Made by a program: the position numbers and the translations under genes | Part shown: one piece after another, positions 34,204 to 41,073 of the stretch | Layout: every line of letters begins with the position of its first letter | Position numbering within the stretch: the stretch's first letter is position 1 | The notes under the pieces: generated by a model | Database searches by the model: none | Seen by the model: the letters and a program-made list of their open reading frames with translations, nothing else | What the model was told of the DNA's origin: nothing | Origin: Myxococcota bacterium | GTDB lineage: Bacteria > Myxococcota_A > UBA796 | Length of the DNA stretch: 64,000 bases | Assembly (NCBI GenBank): GCA_029251165.1 | Contig: JAQXDW010000067.1 | Coordinates: forward strand, 62,001-126,000 | Direction of reading: 5' to 3'

Positions 34204-34950
34204 ATGCTCCTCTCGGTGGTCATTCCCACATTCCAGCAAGCCCACCGGCTCCGGCAGACCATCGCCGGGACTCGGGCGCTGGAGAACGTTCTCCCCTACC
34301 CCATCGAGATCCTGGTCGTCGATGCCGGCAGCACCGACGGCACGCCAGAGCTGTGTGAAGAAGCAGGGCTCCGCGTTCTTCGAATCGAGGGAGGCATCGG
34401 CTGCGCCATTCGGACCGGCATGCTCAGCGCCGTCGGCGTCTATCGCCTCCTGATTGACGATGCCTGGAGTGTTCCTCCAGAGCAGCTCCAGATGCTCCTC
34501 CCGCCGGTCCAGACGGGCTTCGACATCACCCTCGCCTCCCGGTACATCCCCGGCTCGGTTCGACTCAATGAGCCCCTCGCGTCCTATGCGATGGGGCGGA
34601 TGTTCAACCGCTGCGTGCAGGCCATTGTCCTGCCAGGCCTCTCCGACACCCAGCTCGGCTTCAAGTGCTTCCGAGCGGAGGCCGCCCGTGCGCTGTTCTC
34701 GCGCACCTGCGAAGACAACGCCTCCATCCACGTCGAGGTCCTCGCTCTCGCGCAGATGTTTGGGCTGAACATCGTCGAGGTCCCGATCGACTGGACCTTC
34801 CAGCCCCTACAGCGTGTCAGCACCCTGCTCGACGGGCCAGCGCTGATGGCTGCCCTGATCCGGATTCGAACACGGCTCTCTACCGGCCGCTACGCCCCCC
34901 TCCAGGTCGGGCGTCCAGAGTCCTCAGATCCCCCCGGCTGGATGCTCTGA
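34204..34950 (+). CDS. Family 2 glycosyltransferase, DPM1/ALG5-like
   Basis: The 248-residue GT-A protein begins L-L-S-V-V-I-P-T-F-Q-Q-A, has the nucleotide-sugar motif I-E-I-L-V-V-D-A-G-S-T-D-G-T, a modified D-x-D region (L-I-D-D-A-W), and the dolichyl-phosphate-glycosyltransferase signature S-R-Y-I-P-G-S ... T-Q-L-G-F-K-C-F-R. No transmembrane helix follows, so it resembles soluble DPM1-type enzymes that load a sugar on a polyprenyl phosphate. Such a donor would suit the GT-C enzyme at 123-1748, although they are 32 kb apart. No clear Shine-Dalgarno precedes the ATG. Confidence 0.8.
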   Translation: MLLSVVIPTFQQAHRLRQTIAGTRALENVLPYPIEILVVDAGSTDGTPELCEEAGLRVLRIEGGIGCAIRTGMLSAVGVYRLLIDDAWSVPPEQLQMLLPPVQTGFDITLASRYIPGSVRLNEPLASYAMGRMFNRCVQAIVLPGLSDTQLGFKCFRAEAARALFSRTCEDNASIHVEVLALAQMFGLNIVEVPIDWTFQPLQRVSTLLDGPALMAALIRIRTRLSTGRYAPLQVGRPESSDPPGWML

Positions 34951-35087
34951 GTCTGCATCGTCGGCGCCCCATGTGCACACCGCATTGGCTCCGGACTAAG
35001 ATCTTTTTATCGTCCAGATGGAAACCCTCTGAAAGCAGAGGGGTCTGTTCTGCGTATCCGACTCGTACGAACTCACCGGAGGTCTGC

Positions 35088-36791
35088 ATGACACCTTCCC
35101 TCAAGATGGCGCCGCTCATCCTCCTGCTCGGCGGTCTGGGCTGTAGCGGGGTCTCCAGCCAGGGCGCAGACATCGGCATCGCGAACGCTGACGCCGATGC
35201 GGTCCCCGGGCGCCTGGTCATCGACCTTCAGGATGACACGCCCCTCGACGAGGCCCGCGCCGCCACCGGGCTTGACCTGAATTGGGTCAGCGAGCGAACC
35301 GCCGATGAGGCGCTCGCGGTGGTCGATGTCGCTGACCTCAGCGCCGCCCAGGCTGCCCTCACCGGTCACCCACTCATCGAAGCCGTCGAGCCATCCTTGC
35401 AGTTTGAGGCCCTCGGCTTTCCCGACGATCCCCTCCGCGAGAAGCAGTGGAACTTTGACACCGTCGGAGCGGAAGTCGGCTGGCGGGTCGGAGCGGGACG
35501 CGGCGTGACCGTCGCGGTCATCGACACCGGCGTGACGAAGGTTGCAGACCTCAACACCACCCAGGTTCTCGATGGTGTCTCGTTCGTCAAGGGGACAGAC
35601 TCCGCCGCAGACGACAACGGGCATGGGACGCATGTCGCCGGCACCATCGCCCAGTCCACCAACAACTCCATCGGGGTCTCCGGTCTCGCTCCAGAGTCGA
35701 TCATCCTCCCGATCAAGGTGCTCTCCGGTGGCGGATTTGGTCGCAGCGAGTGGGTCGCCGCAGGCATCGACGAGGCGGTGGATCAGGGCGCAGAGGTCAT
35801 CAACCTCTCGCTGGGCGGTCCGCCCTCGCGGGTCATCCAGAACGCCACCAAGAAGGCCGTCGAGGCTGGAGTCATCGTGGTCGCTGCGGCCGGCAACAGC
35901 GGCCGCAAAGGGGTGTCCAGTCCAGCCAGCGTGCCTGGCGTGATCGCTGTCTCCGCCACCGGGCCGGACGATGAGTTCGCTCCCTACTCTTCCTGGGGCA
36001 AGGAGGTCTCGATCTCCGCACCCGGCGGCAACAAGAAGAAGACCGGCGGCGGCATCCTCCAGGACACCATCTCTACCGAGTCTGCGGAGGGTCACGCCTT
36101 CCGAGAGTTCCAGGGCACCTCCATGGCGACGCCGCATGTCGCAGGGGCCGCTGCGGTCCTCCTCTCCGCCGGAGCGGGCAGCCCGCAGCAGGTCAAGGAC
36201 ATCCTCCTGGAGACCAGCCACGATCTCGGCGCGCCAGGACCAGACGCGAAGTTCGGCCACGGCCGCCTCGACATCGCCGCTGCGGTCACGTCCCTCTCCC
36301 TCAAGACGCACGGCGGCTTGTTCGGCTTCGCAGCCTTCGGTGCACTGCTCCTCGGAATGCTGGGGCGCATGCGTCGCAGCCGACTGCTGATGGCTGCAAC
36401 CGCTGGACTGGTCAGCGGTGGGGTCTTCTTCATGCCGATGCTGCCAGTCAACCCACACCCGCTCATCGACATGCTCGCCATGCCATTCCTGAACTGGCCA
36501 GGCGGGGCCTGGGCGGCCAATCCGGTGTGGCTCTCAGCGCTGCTGCCGGTGGTCCTCACCTTCTTCCTCGCCCCGGTGCGCTTCCTCTCTCCCATCATCA
36601 CAGGCTTCGCGGCGGGTATCGGCATCCACCTCCTGCACGGAGCCTTCTTCGGCAGCCTCGACGTGCTGTGGCTCTCTGGGCTGCTCGGGCAGGGCTGGCT
36701 GGTCCTCAACGGAGTGGTCGCACTGCTCTGTGCCCTGGCCGGCATCGGGCTGCTCAACTACCAGGACAAGAAGACTGAGGAGCTCTACTGA
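35088..36791 (+). CDS. Lipoprotein subtilase (S8) with polytopic C-terminal membrane domain
   Basis: The 567-residue protein starts with a lipoprotein signal (M-A-P-L-I-L-L-L-G-G-L-G-C19). A prodomain-like region (about 40-110) is followed by an S8 domain with a complete triad: Asp146 (V-A-V-I-D-T-G-V), His179 (D-N-G-H-G-T-H-V-A-G), Ser345 (G-T-S-M-A-T-P-H-V-A-G) and oxyanion Asn270 (A-A-A-G-N). Residues about 398-560 form five or six transmembrane helices, an unusual addition. GGAGGT precedes ATG 35088. The stop shares a base with the ATG of the next small gene. A 7-bp hairpin lies in the leader at 35025-35042. It is probably an envelope-anchored protease. Confidence 0.82.
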   Translation: MTPSLKMAPLILLLGGLGCSGVSSQGADIGIANADADAVPGRLVIDLQDDTPLDEARAATGLDLNWVSERTADEALAVVDVADLSAAQAALTGHPLIEAVEPSLQFEALGFPDDPLREKQWNFDTVGAEVGWRVGAGRGVTVAVIDTGVTKVADLNTTQVLDGVSFVKGTDSAADDNGHGTHVAGTIAQSTNNSIGVSGLAPESIILPIKVLSGGGFGRSEWVAAGIDEAVDQGAEVINLSLGGPPSRVIQNATKKAVEAGVIVVAAAGNSGRKGVSSPASVPGVIAVSATGPDDEFAPYSSWGKEVSISAPGGNKKKTGGGILQDTISTESAEGHAFREFQGTSMATPHVAGAAAVLLSAGAGSPQQVKDILLETSHDLGAPGPDAKFGHGRLDIAAAVTSLSLKTHGGLFGFAAFGALLLGMLGRMRRSRLLMAATAGLVSGGVFFMPMLPVNPHPLIDMLAMPFLNWPGGAWAANPVWLSALLPVVLTFFLAPVRFLSPIITGFAAGIGIHLLHGAFFGSLDVLWLSGLLGQGWLVLNGVVALLCALAGIGLLNYQDKKTEELY

Positions 36792-37009
36792 TGGCCACAT
36801 TCAAAGGAACGCTCACGCTGGAGGACATCGGCGCAGGAGCCTGGGTCCTCGTCACCGCAGACGGAGAGCGGTACACGCTCCATGGAGACGTACCCTCCGG
36901 ACTCTCCGGTCGCTCGGTGACGGTCAAGGGCAAGAAGGCCGACGGTGCGTTCGGCTTCTCGATGCTTGGCGGAAGCGCGATTGAGGTCTCCGAGATCTCC
37001 GCCGCTTGA
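36791..37009 (+). CDS. Small beta-rich protein cotranslated with the subtilase
   Basis: This 72-residue product (M-A-T-F-K-G-T-L-T-L-E-D-I-G-A-G-A-W-V-L) reads as a small beta barrel, with G-E-R-Y-T-L-H-G-D-V and S-V-T-V-K-G-K-K, similar in style to DUF5818-type small domains. It has no signal peptide. TGATG coupling with the membrane subtilase and a GAGGAG before the ATG indicate coupled expression, and a terminator follows 20 nt after the stop. Whether it inhibits the protease is untested. Confidence 0.65.
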   Translation: MATFKGTLTLEDIGAGAWVLVTADGERYTLHGDVPSGLSGRSVTVKGKKADGAFGFSMLGGSAIEVSEISAA

Positions 37010-37029
37010 GCCCGTGCAGCCAACGCAAC

Positions 37030-37054
37030 AAGGCCCGCCGGATTGGCGGGCCTT
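37030..37054 (+). terminator. Rho-independent terminator between convergent genes
   Basis: The perfect 10-bp stem aaggcccgcc / ggcgggcctt with loop ggatt runs into TTTTGT on the plus strand. The minus strand also ends in a shorter T-containing run, so it may serve both the subtilase unit and the converging ASH-domain lipoprotein gene. Confidence 0.92.
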
Positions 37055-37075
37055 TTGTCATCGTGCGGCTCAGAT

Positions 37076-38464
37076 CTACGGGATCACGATCGTGAATTCC
37101 TCATCGTAGTAGGCTCCAGAAGCCCACTCGAAGCTGCCGTCGTAGCACTCGTCATCCACACACGCGCTCTGACAGTATGCCGCGTTGAGGTCCTGGGAGT
37201 ACCCAGCGCCAAAGTGTAGGAACAGGGGATCGAGGCTGCGCATGCAGTAGTTGTAGTCCTCCGCTACGATTCGGATCGTGTCTCCGATCGTGGCATCGAA
37301 TTCGGTCGGCGGGTGGTTGTCTTGCTGGTGATTGGAGTCGGAGAACACCGCCGATCCGTTGACATAGATGGTCACGTCGTCGTCGACCGACCAGTAGTCA
37401 AACAGGGTGCTGCCGCCGGTAATGGTGTACTTCAGCGGCTCGATGGGATCGAAGATGGAGACCTCGACGGAGTCTGAGCCCTCGCCGTTTTCAGTGTCAA
37501 AGCAGGTCATCGTCATGCTGATGTCGCCTGCCCCGATCTCCTCAGCGAGGATCGAGATCATGCCGTCGCTGTTTGGGGAGCCAGAGCCCACCGGGATGAG
37601 GTCAGCCCGGAGCATACAGAACAGCAGCTCCGGAGTGTCTTCCTGATCGTACACACTGGCGGTAACGGTGATGCTGTCGCCCTCAAGGTAGTAGTCACCC
37701 CAGTCCGGATCCGTGATCTGAACCACAGGCTCGGAGTTCTTCGTTGGATCATCCTTGGTGTTGCCAAGCAGGGTGACGGTGAACTCTGGGGTGGTCGGAT
37801 CGTTCGTCTCGATGATCAGCTCGCCCTCCCAGGCGGCCTCATCGATGGGCGTGTAGCGGACCGGAAGCTCGACAGACTGGCCGCTCTCCATCGCATAGGG
37901 CAGCTCCATCCAGTCCGGCACCTCCACGCTGTAGACCGCATCCTCGCCGTTGAGGAACGAGAACGCCTTGAGCTTCAGGGCACCTGAGCCGCGCGCGGAC
38001 AGCTCCACCATCATCTCGCGGGTGTCGCCGATGCCGACATGGCCAAACCAGAGGGTAGACGGATCGACATCGAGCAGGGGCTCCACACCGAACGCGCTGA
38101 GGTCCAGCTCGACCTCTGGATCGTCCGCATCGTCAGAGAGAATGCGAAGTCGTCCGTAGTCCTGCCCCTCGACATCAGGAACATAGCGGACAGAGATCTC
38201 CCCGATGTCGCTGGGTCCGACGATGAGCGTCGACTCCGTCATCAGGGTGAAGTCAGCGCTGGTGGTGCCGTCGAGCTCGATCAGCTCAACGGTGAGATCA
38301 CCGATGCCAGAGTTTTCCACGTACACAGTGATCGTCGACTGACGCCCGAGGACCACCTCGCCAAAGTCCAGAGATGGCGCTGAAAGCGCAATATCTGGCT
38401 TCCCAGCGGAGACTGTGGTCTCAGGACCGTTACAGGCAAGCAGAAGCGGTATCAGTACGGACAT
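37076..38464 (-). CDS. Lipoprotein with tandem ASH (choice-of-anchor D) domains
   Basis: The 462-residue lipoprotein signal is M-S-V-L-I-P-L-L-L-A-C, with Cys11 lipidated. Two Ig-like ASH/HYDIN-type modules follow (S-L-D-F-G-E-V-V-L-G and T-L-W-F-G-H-V-G-I-G-D-T openings, with D-D-P and N-D-P-T-T-P-E-F hairpins), then a third beta domain and an acidic C-terminal domain with paired cysteines (C-Q-S-A-C-V-D-D-E-C). Such proteins are abundant in myxobacteria and act at the surface. ATG 38464 is chosen because it gives the clean lipobox; the frame is open 19 codons further. Confidence 0.75.
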   Translation of the reverse strand: MSVLIPLLLACNGPETTVSAGKPDIALSAPSLDFGEVVLGRQSTITVYVENSGIGDLTVELIELDGTTSADFTLMTESTLIVGPSDIGEISVRYVPDVEGQDYGRLRILSDDADDPEVELDLSAFGVEPLLDVDPSTLWFGHVGIGDTREMMVELSARGSGALKLKAFSFLNGEDAVYSVEVPDWMELPYAMESGQSVELPVRYTPIDEAAWEGELIIETNDPTTPEFTVTLLGNTKDDPTKNSEPVVQITDPDWGDYYLEGDSITVTASVYDQEDTPELLFCMLRADLIPVGSGSPNSDGMISILAEEIGAGDISMTMTCFDTENGEGSDSVEVSIFDPIEPLKYTITGGSTLFDYWSVDDDVTIYVNGSAVFSDSNHQQDNHPPTEFDATIGDTIRIVAEDYNYCMRSLDPLFLHFGAGYSQDLNAAYCQSACVDDECYDGSFEWASGAYYDEEFTIVIP

Positions 38465-38543
38465 ATGAGCGAGTCTCCATCCGGCAGCGATATAGCCGCA
38501 CGCGTGACGTGTTGACCACACCCATTGTATCGCCTGCTCCGCA

Positions 38544-38609
38544 CAGATCTGAACGAATGCTGTGTAGATCTGAACGAATAATGCTGTGCAGATCTGAACG
38601 AATGCTGTG
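38544..38609. repeat. Three tandem copies of a 21-24 bp repeat
   Basis: The unit cagatctgaacgaatgctgtg occurs at 38544, 38565 (with t for the first base and a 3-bp insertion, aata for aat) and 38589. It sits between the thiolase stop and the ASH lipoprotein start, about 80-145 bp upstream of the latter. Each unit carries the palindrome AGATCT. It could be an operator array or a simple expansion. Confidence 0.85.
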
Positions 38610-38641
38610 CAGAGTCAGGCGATTGGTTGTCGAGCCGGCCC

Positions 38642-39904
38642 TCAGCTTCCGGCTCGCATGATCAGCGAGACGACCGTCTTGTCGTCCCCGCCCATGTTCA
38701 TGGTCATGCCAATCGTCGGGAGCGTGGAGAGCTGGTAGTCACCGCAGCGGCCCTTCATCTGGCGGTAGATCTCCAGGGGCTGCTTGACGCCAGTGGCACC
38801 GACGGGGTGACCAAATCCGATGAGACCGCCGCCGGTGTTGACCGGGAGCGCGCCGTCGATGGCCGTGTGGCCAGAGCGCGCAAGCGCACCGCCCTGTCCC
38901 TTGGCTGCCATACCCATCGCCTCGTACATGAGGATCTCGGTGACCGTGAAGCAGTCGTGAACCTCTGCGACGTCCACATCCGAGATCGAGATGCTGGCGT
39001 CGGTGAAGGCCTGACGGGCAGCATGCGTGGCGGTGGCGAGCTCTGTCGGGTCGCGATCGACGTAGAGGCTGTCCACGGAGTGTCCGCGGCCGATGATCTC
39101 GACAGCATCCGCCTCCGTCAGTCCCATCGCAGCGAGGCCGGCCTCGGAGACCAGGAACATCGCGCTGGCGCCGTCGGAGACCTGCGAGCAGTCGGAGAGC
39201 TTGAGGAAGGGGTTGAGCTCTTCGTTGCCAAGGAAGCAGGGATTGCGATCGTTGGCGGTCGCGGCGGTCTCGAAGGCCATCTTGCGGGTGCGCATGTGGG
39301 CCAGCGGGTTCCGGTTGGCGTTGGCATACGCCTTCACCGAGACATGCGCGAGATCCGCCTCGGTCAGCGCTGTGCCCTCAAGGCAGGCCTTGTTGCGGCG
39401 TGCGAACAGCGCAGGAAAGGTGAAGTCGTCGATGCTGCGCTGCCGGGAGTAGTGGCTGGCGCGCGCGAGATAGTCTGCGCCGACACGGGCATTGACGGTG
39501 GTCTGAACCTCAACACCGGCGCACAGGACGGTGTCTGCGCCCGCTGCGATGGCATCAAGCCCAGCCAGCACCGCGAGGCCACCGCTCGCGCAGGCACCCT
39601 CCAGGCGCGCAGCAGGCTTGTAGGCGAAGGCCGGATGGCTTCCCGCGAGGGCTGCGCCCATGTGCCCCTGGTTGATGAAGAGCTCGCCGGTGAAGTTGCC
39701 GATGTAGAGCCGATCAACCCGCTCGGGATCCACACCAGAGTCCGCGATGGCATCGGTAACGGCGCTCTTGAGGTGCTCTTCGTAGGTCGGGTTCTCGCGC
39801 GCGCCGAAGTCGGGGTGACGCTTCCAGATGAAATCCGGGTGGTGCTTTCCAATGAATGGGGTGTGGGCACCGCCGACGATAAAGACTCTACGAGCGAGGC
39901 TCAT
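38642..39904 (-). CDS. Thiolase family protein (acetyl-CoA acyltransferase-like)
   Basis: The 420-residue thiolase has the acyl-accepting cysteine in L-E-G-A-C-A-S-G-G, the E-V-H-D-C-F-T motif with catalytic His, and the C-terminal G-G-G-L-I-G-F-G-H-P-V-G-A-T-G. The H-D-C-F and G-H-P-V-G motifs are those of SCP2/archaeal-type thiolases rather than FadA. It would cleave or condense acyl-CoA thioesters. CAGGAG precedes the ATG. No other beta-oxidation gene is adjacent. Confidence 0.88.
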   Translation of the reverse strand: MSLARRVFIVGGAHTPFIGKHHPDFIWKRHPDFGARENPTYEEHLKSAVTDAIADSGVDPERVDRLYIGNFTGELFINQGHMGAALAGSHPAFAYKPAARLEGACASGGLAVLAGLDAIAAGADTVLCAGVEVQTTVNARVGADYLARASHYSRQRSIDDFTFPALFARRNKACLEGTALTEADLAHVSVKAYANANRNPLAHMRTRKMAFETAATANDRNPCFLGNEELNPFLKLSDCSQVSDGASAMFLVSEAGLAAMGLTEADAVEIIGRGHSVDSLYVDRDPTELATATHAARQAFTDASISISDVDVAEVHDCFTVTEILMYEAMGMAAKGQGGALARSGHTAIDGALPVNTGGGLIGFGHPVGATGVKQPLEIYRQMKGRCGDYQLSTLPTIGMTMNMGGDDKTVVSLIMRAGS

Positions 39905-39970
39905 GTCTGCTCCTGGTTGATGACAGGGGTATCAAGGTTGGATGATGCCTCTATCCCCCCAGGAGCAACC

Positions 39971-40450
39971 ATGCGCCCCCACTCTCTTCCCCTCGCCGCT
40001 GCCTTTCTCCTCGGCTGCGGAGAAGACACCACCGCCGACACTCACGCAGCGGTCGCAGCGGTTGCCTGCGAGACCAGCTGGAGCGAAGTCGATGGTGTCT
40101 CCGTAGACCCGATCACCTGCCTGGGGTGGTCGAGTCGCTCCGCAGACCAGATGACCTGGCACGACGCAGTGAGCGCGGCAGAGACCAGCTCATCTGACGC
40201 CTCAGAGAACGACTACTGCGCAGATCTCAGCGAGGGCGGTCGCGACGACTGGCGGCTCCCGGATGTCGAGACACTCGAGGATCTCTCCAAGCGGAGCCCG
40301 CCCCTTGAGCCGCTGGACGGCGACCTCTGGAGCGCCTCCTCAGACAGCGTCGATGAGCTGGCCTGGACTGTCGAGCTGAGCAACGCGGGTCTCGCACTGC
40401 TGCTGGGCAAGGACAGCGAAGCCTACGTGCGCTGCATCATCGGAGGATAG
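39971..40450 (+). CDS. DUF1566-type lipoprotein
   Basis: The 159-residue product has the signal M-R-P-H-S-L-P-L-A-A-A-F-L-L-G-C, then a DUF1566-like domain with C-L-G-W-S-S-R-S-A-D-Q-M-T-W-H-D-A and the signature D-D-W-R-L-P-D-V-E-T-L-E-D-L, ending in W-T-V-E-L and Y-V-R-C-I-I-G-G. AGGAG precedes ATG 39971. A 446-codon extension upstream is antisense to the thiolase and is not real. Confidence 0.8.
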   Translation: MRPHSLPLAAAFLLGCGEDTTADTHAAVAAVACETSWSEVDGVSVDPITCLGWSSRSADQMTWHDAVSAAETSSSDASENDYCADLSEGGRDDWRLPDVETLEDLSKRSPPLEPLDGDLWSASSDSVDELAWTVELSNAGLALLLGKDSEAYVRCIIGG

Positions 40451-40453
40451 CCC

Positions 40454-41044
40454 TCAAAGCTTCTTGAATTTCTGAACGCCGACCCCGACATCTCCCGAGG
40501 GATGCTGCATCGAGAACGGCACGTAGTCCCGATCAGGGTCCTCATCGGGACGCGCTGGCTCAGGGGTGAGGTCCACCGTGGCCTCCGAAAGCGCAGCCGC
40601 CACGGCCGGTCTCGGCTCAGGCTGTGCGGGGGCCGCGACCTCACTCACGGGCTCGTCCTCGTCGCTCGACTCGCTCGACTCATCGTCATGCTCTGCGACA
40701 GCCACCAGTCCCTCGGCGACCAGGGCTGCTAGTGCATCCTCCGACAGCGGTGCGCTCTCCCAGAGCAGCTTCGGCGGCAGCGGCTCAAACCCGCGGTCTT
40801 CCAGCCAGTCCGACAAGAGCATCGCCTGAGACTCGATGTCCTCCAGGCCCATCCAGAACAGCTCCTGCTTCAGCGCGCTGAGCGAGGCCGACGCGCTCCA
40901 CATCCGAATGAACCGATCGGCAGGCACGAATCCGCTGCTCTCTTTCGCCCACTTCGGAAGCGGAGGGTTGTCTTCAACCCAGCTGCCGGTCGCCTTCTGA
41001 CGCCGCCACTGCATTACTCCCTCATCCCAGACCCGACGTGACAT
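40454..41044 (-). CDS. Unrecognised protein, paralogue of the gene at 54740-55321
   Basis: The 196-residue protein has a conserved N-terminal half of about 100 residues: W-R-R-Q-K, N-P-P-L-P-K-W-A-K-E-S-S-G, R-F-I-R-M-W-S-A-S-A-S-L-S-A-L-K, L-F-W-M-G-L and D-W-L. A Ser/Asp/Glu/Pro-rich low-complexity stretch (about 120-150) and L-T-P-E-P-A-R-P-D-E-D-P near the end follow. The second copy, 14 kb away, shares all of these. There is no signal peptide or transmembrane helix, so it is cytoplasmic. No known family comes to mind. Confidence 0.7.
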   Translation of the reverse strand: MSRRVWDEGVMQWRRQKATGSWVEDNPPLPKWAKESSGFVPADRFIRMWSASASLSALKQELFWMGLEDIESQAMLLSDWLEDRGFEPLPPKLLWESAPLSEDALAALVAEGLVAVAEHDDESSESSDEDEPVSEVAAPAQPEPRPAVAAALSEATVDLTPEPARPDEDPDRDYVPFSMQHPSGDVGVGVQKFKKL

Positions 41045-41073
41045 TTTACTCTCCGCTCGCTGTCGACACCCTA

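Noticed and set aside
35025..35042. Riboswitch or attenuator in the leader of the lipoprotein subtilase
   Set aside because: Only a single 7-bp hairpin (ccctctg / cagaggg) without a T-run or conserved aptamer features is visible.
38627..39970. Long N-terminal extension of the DUF1566 lipoprotein frame
   Set aside because: It is antisense to the thiolase. The ATG at 39971 has AGGAG and begins a proper lipoprotein signal.
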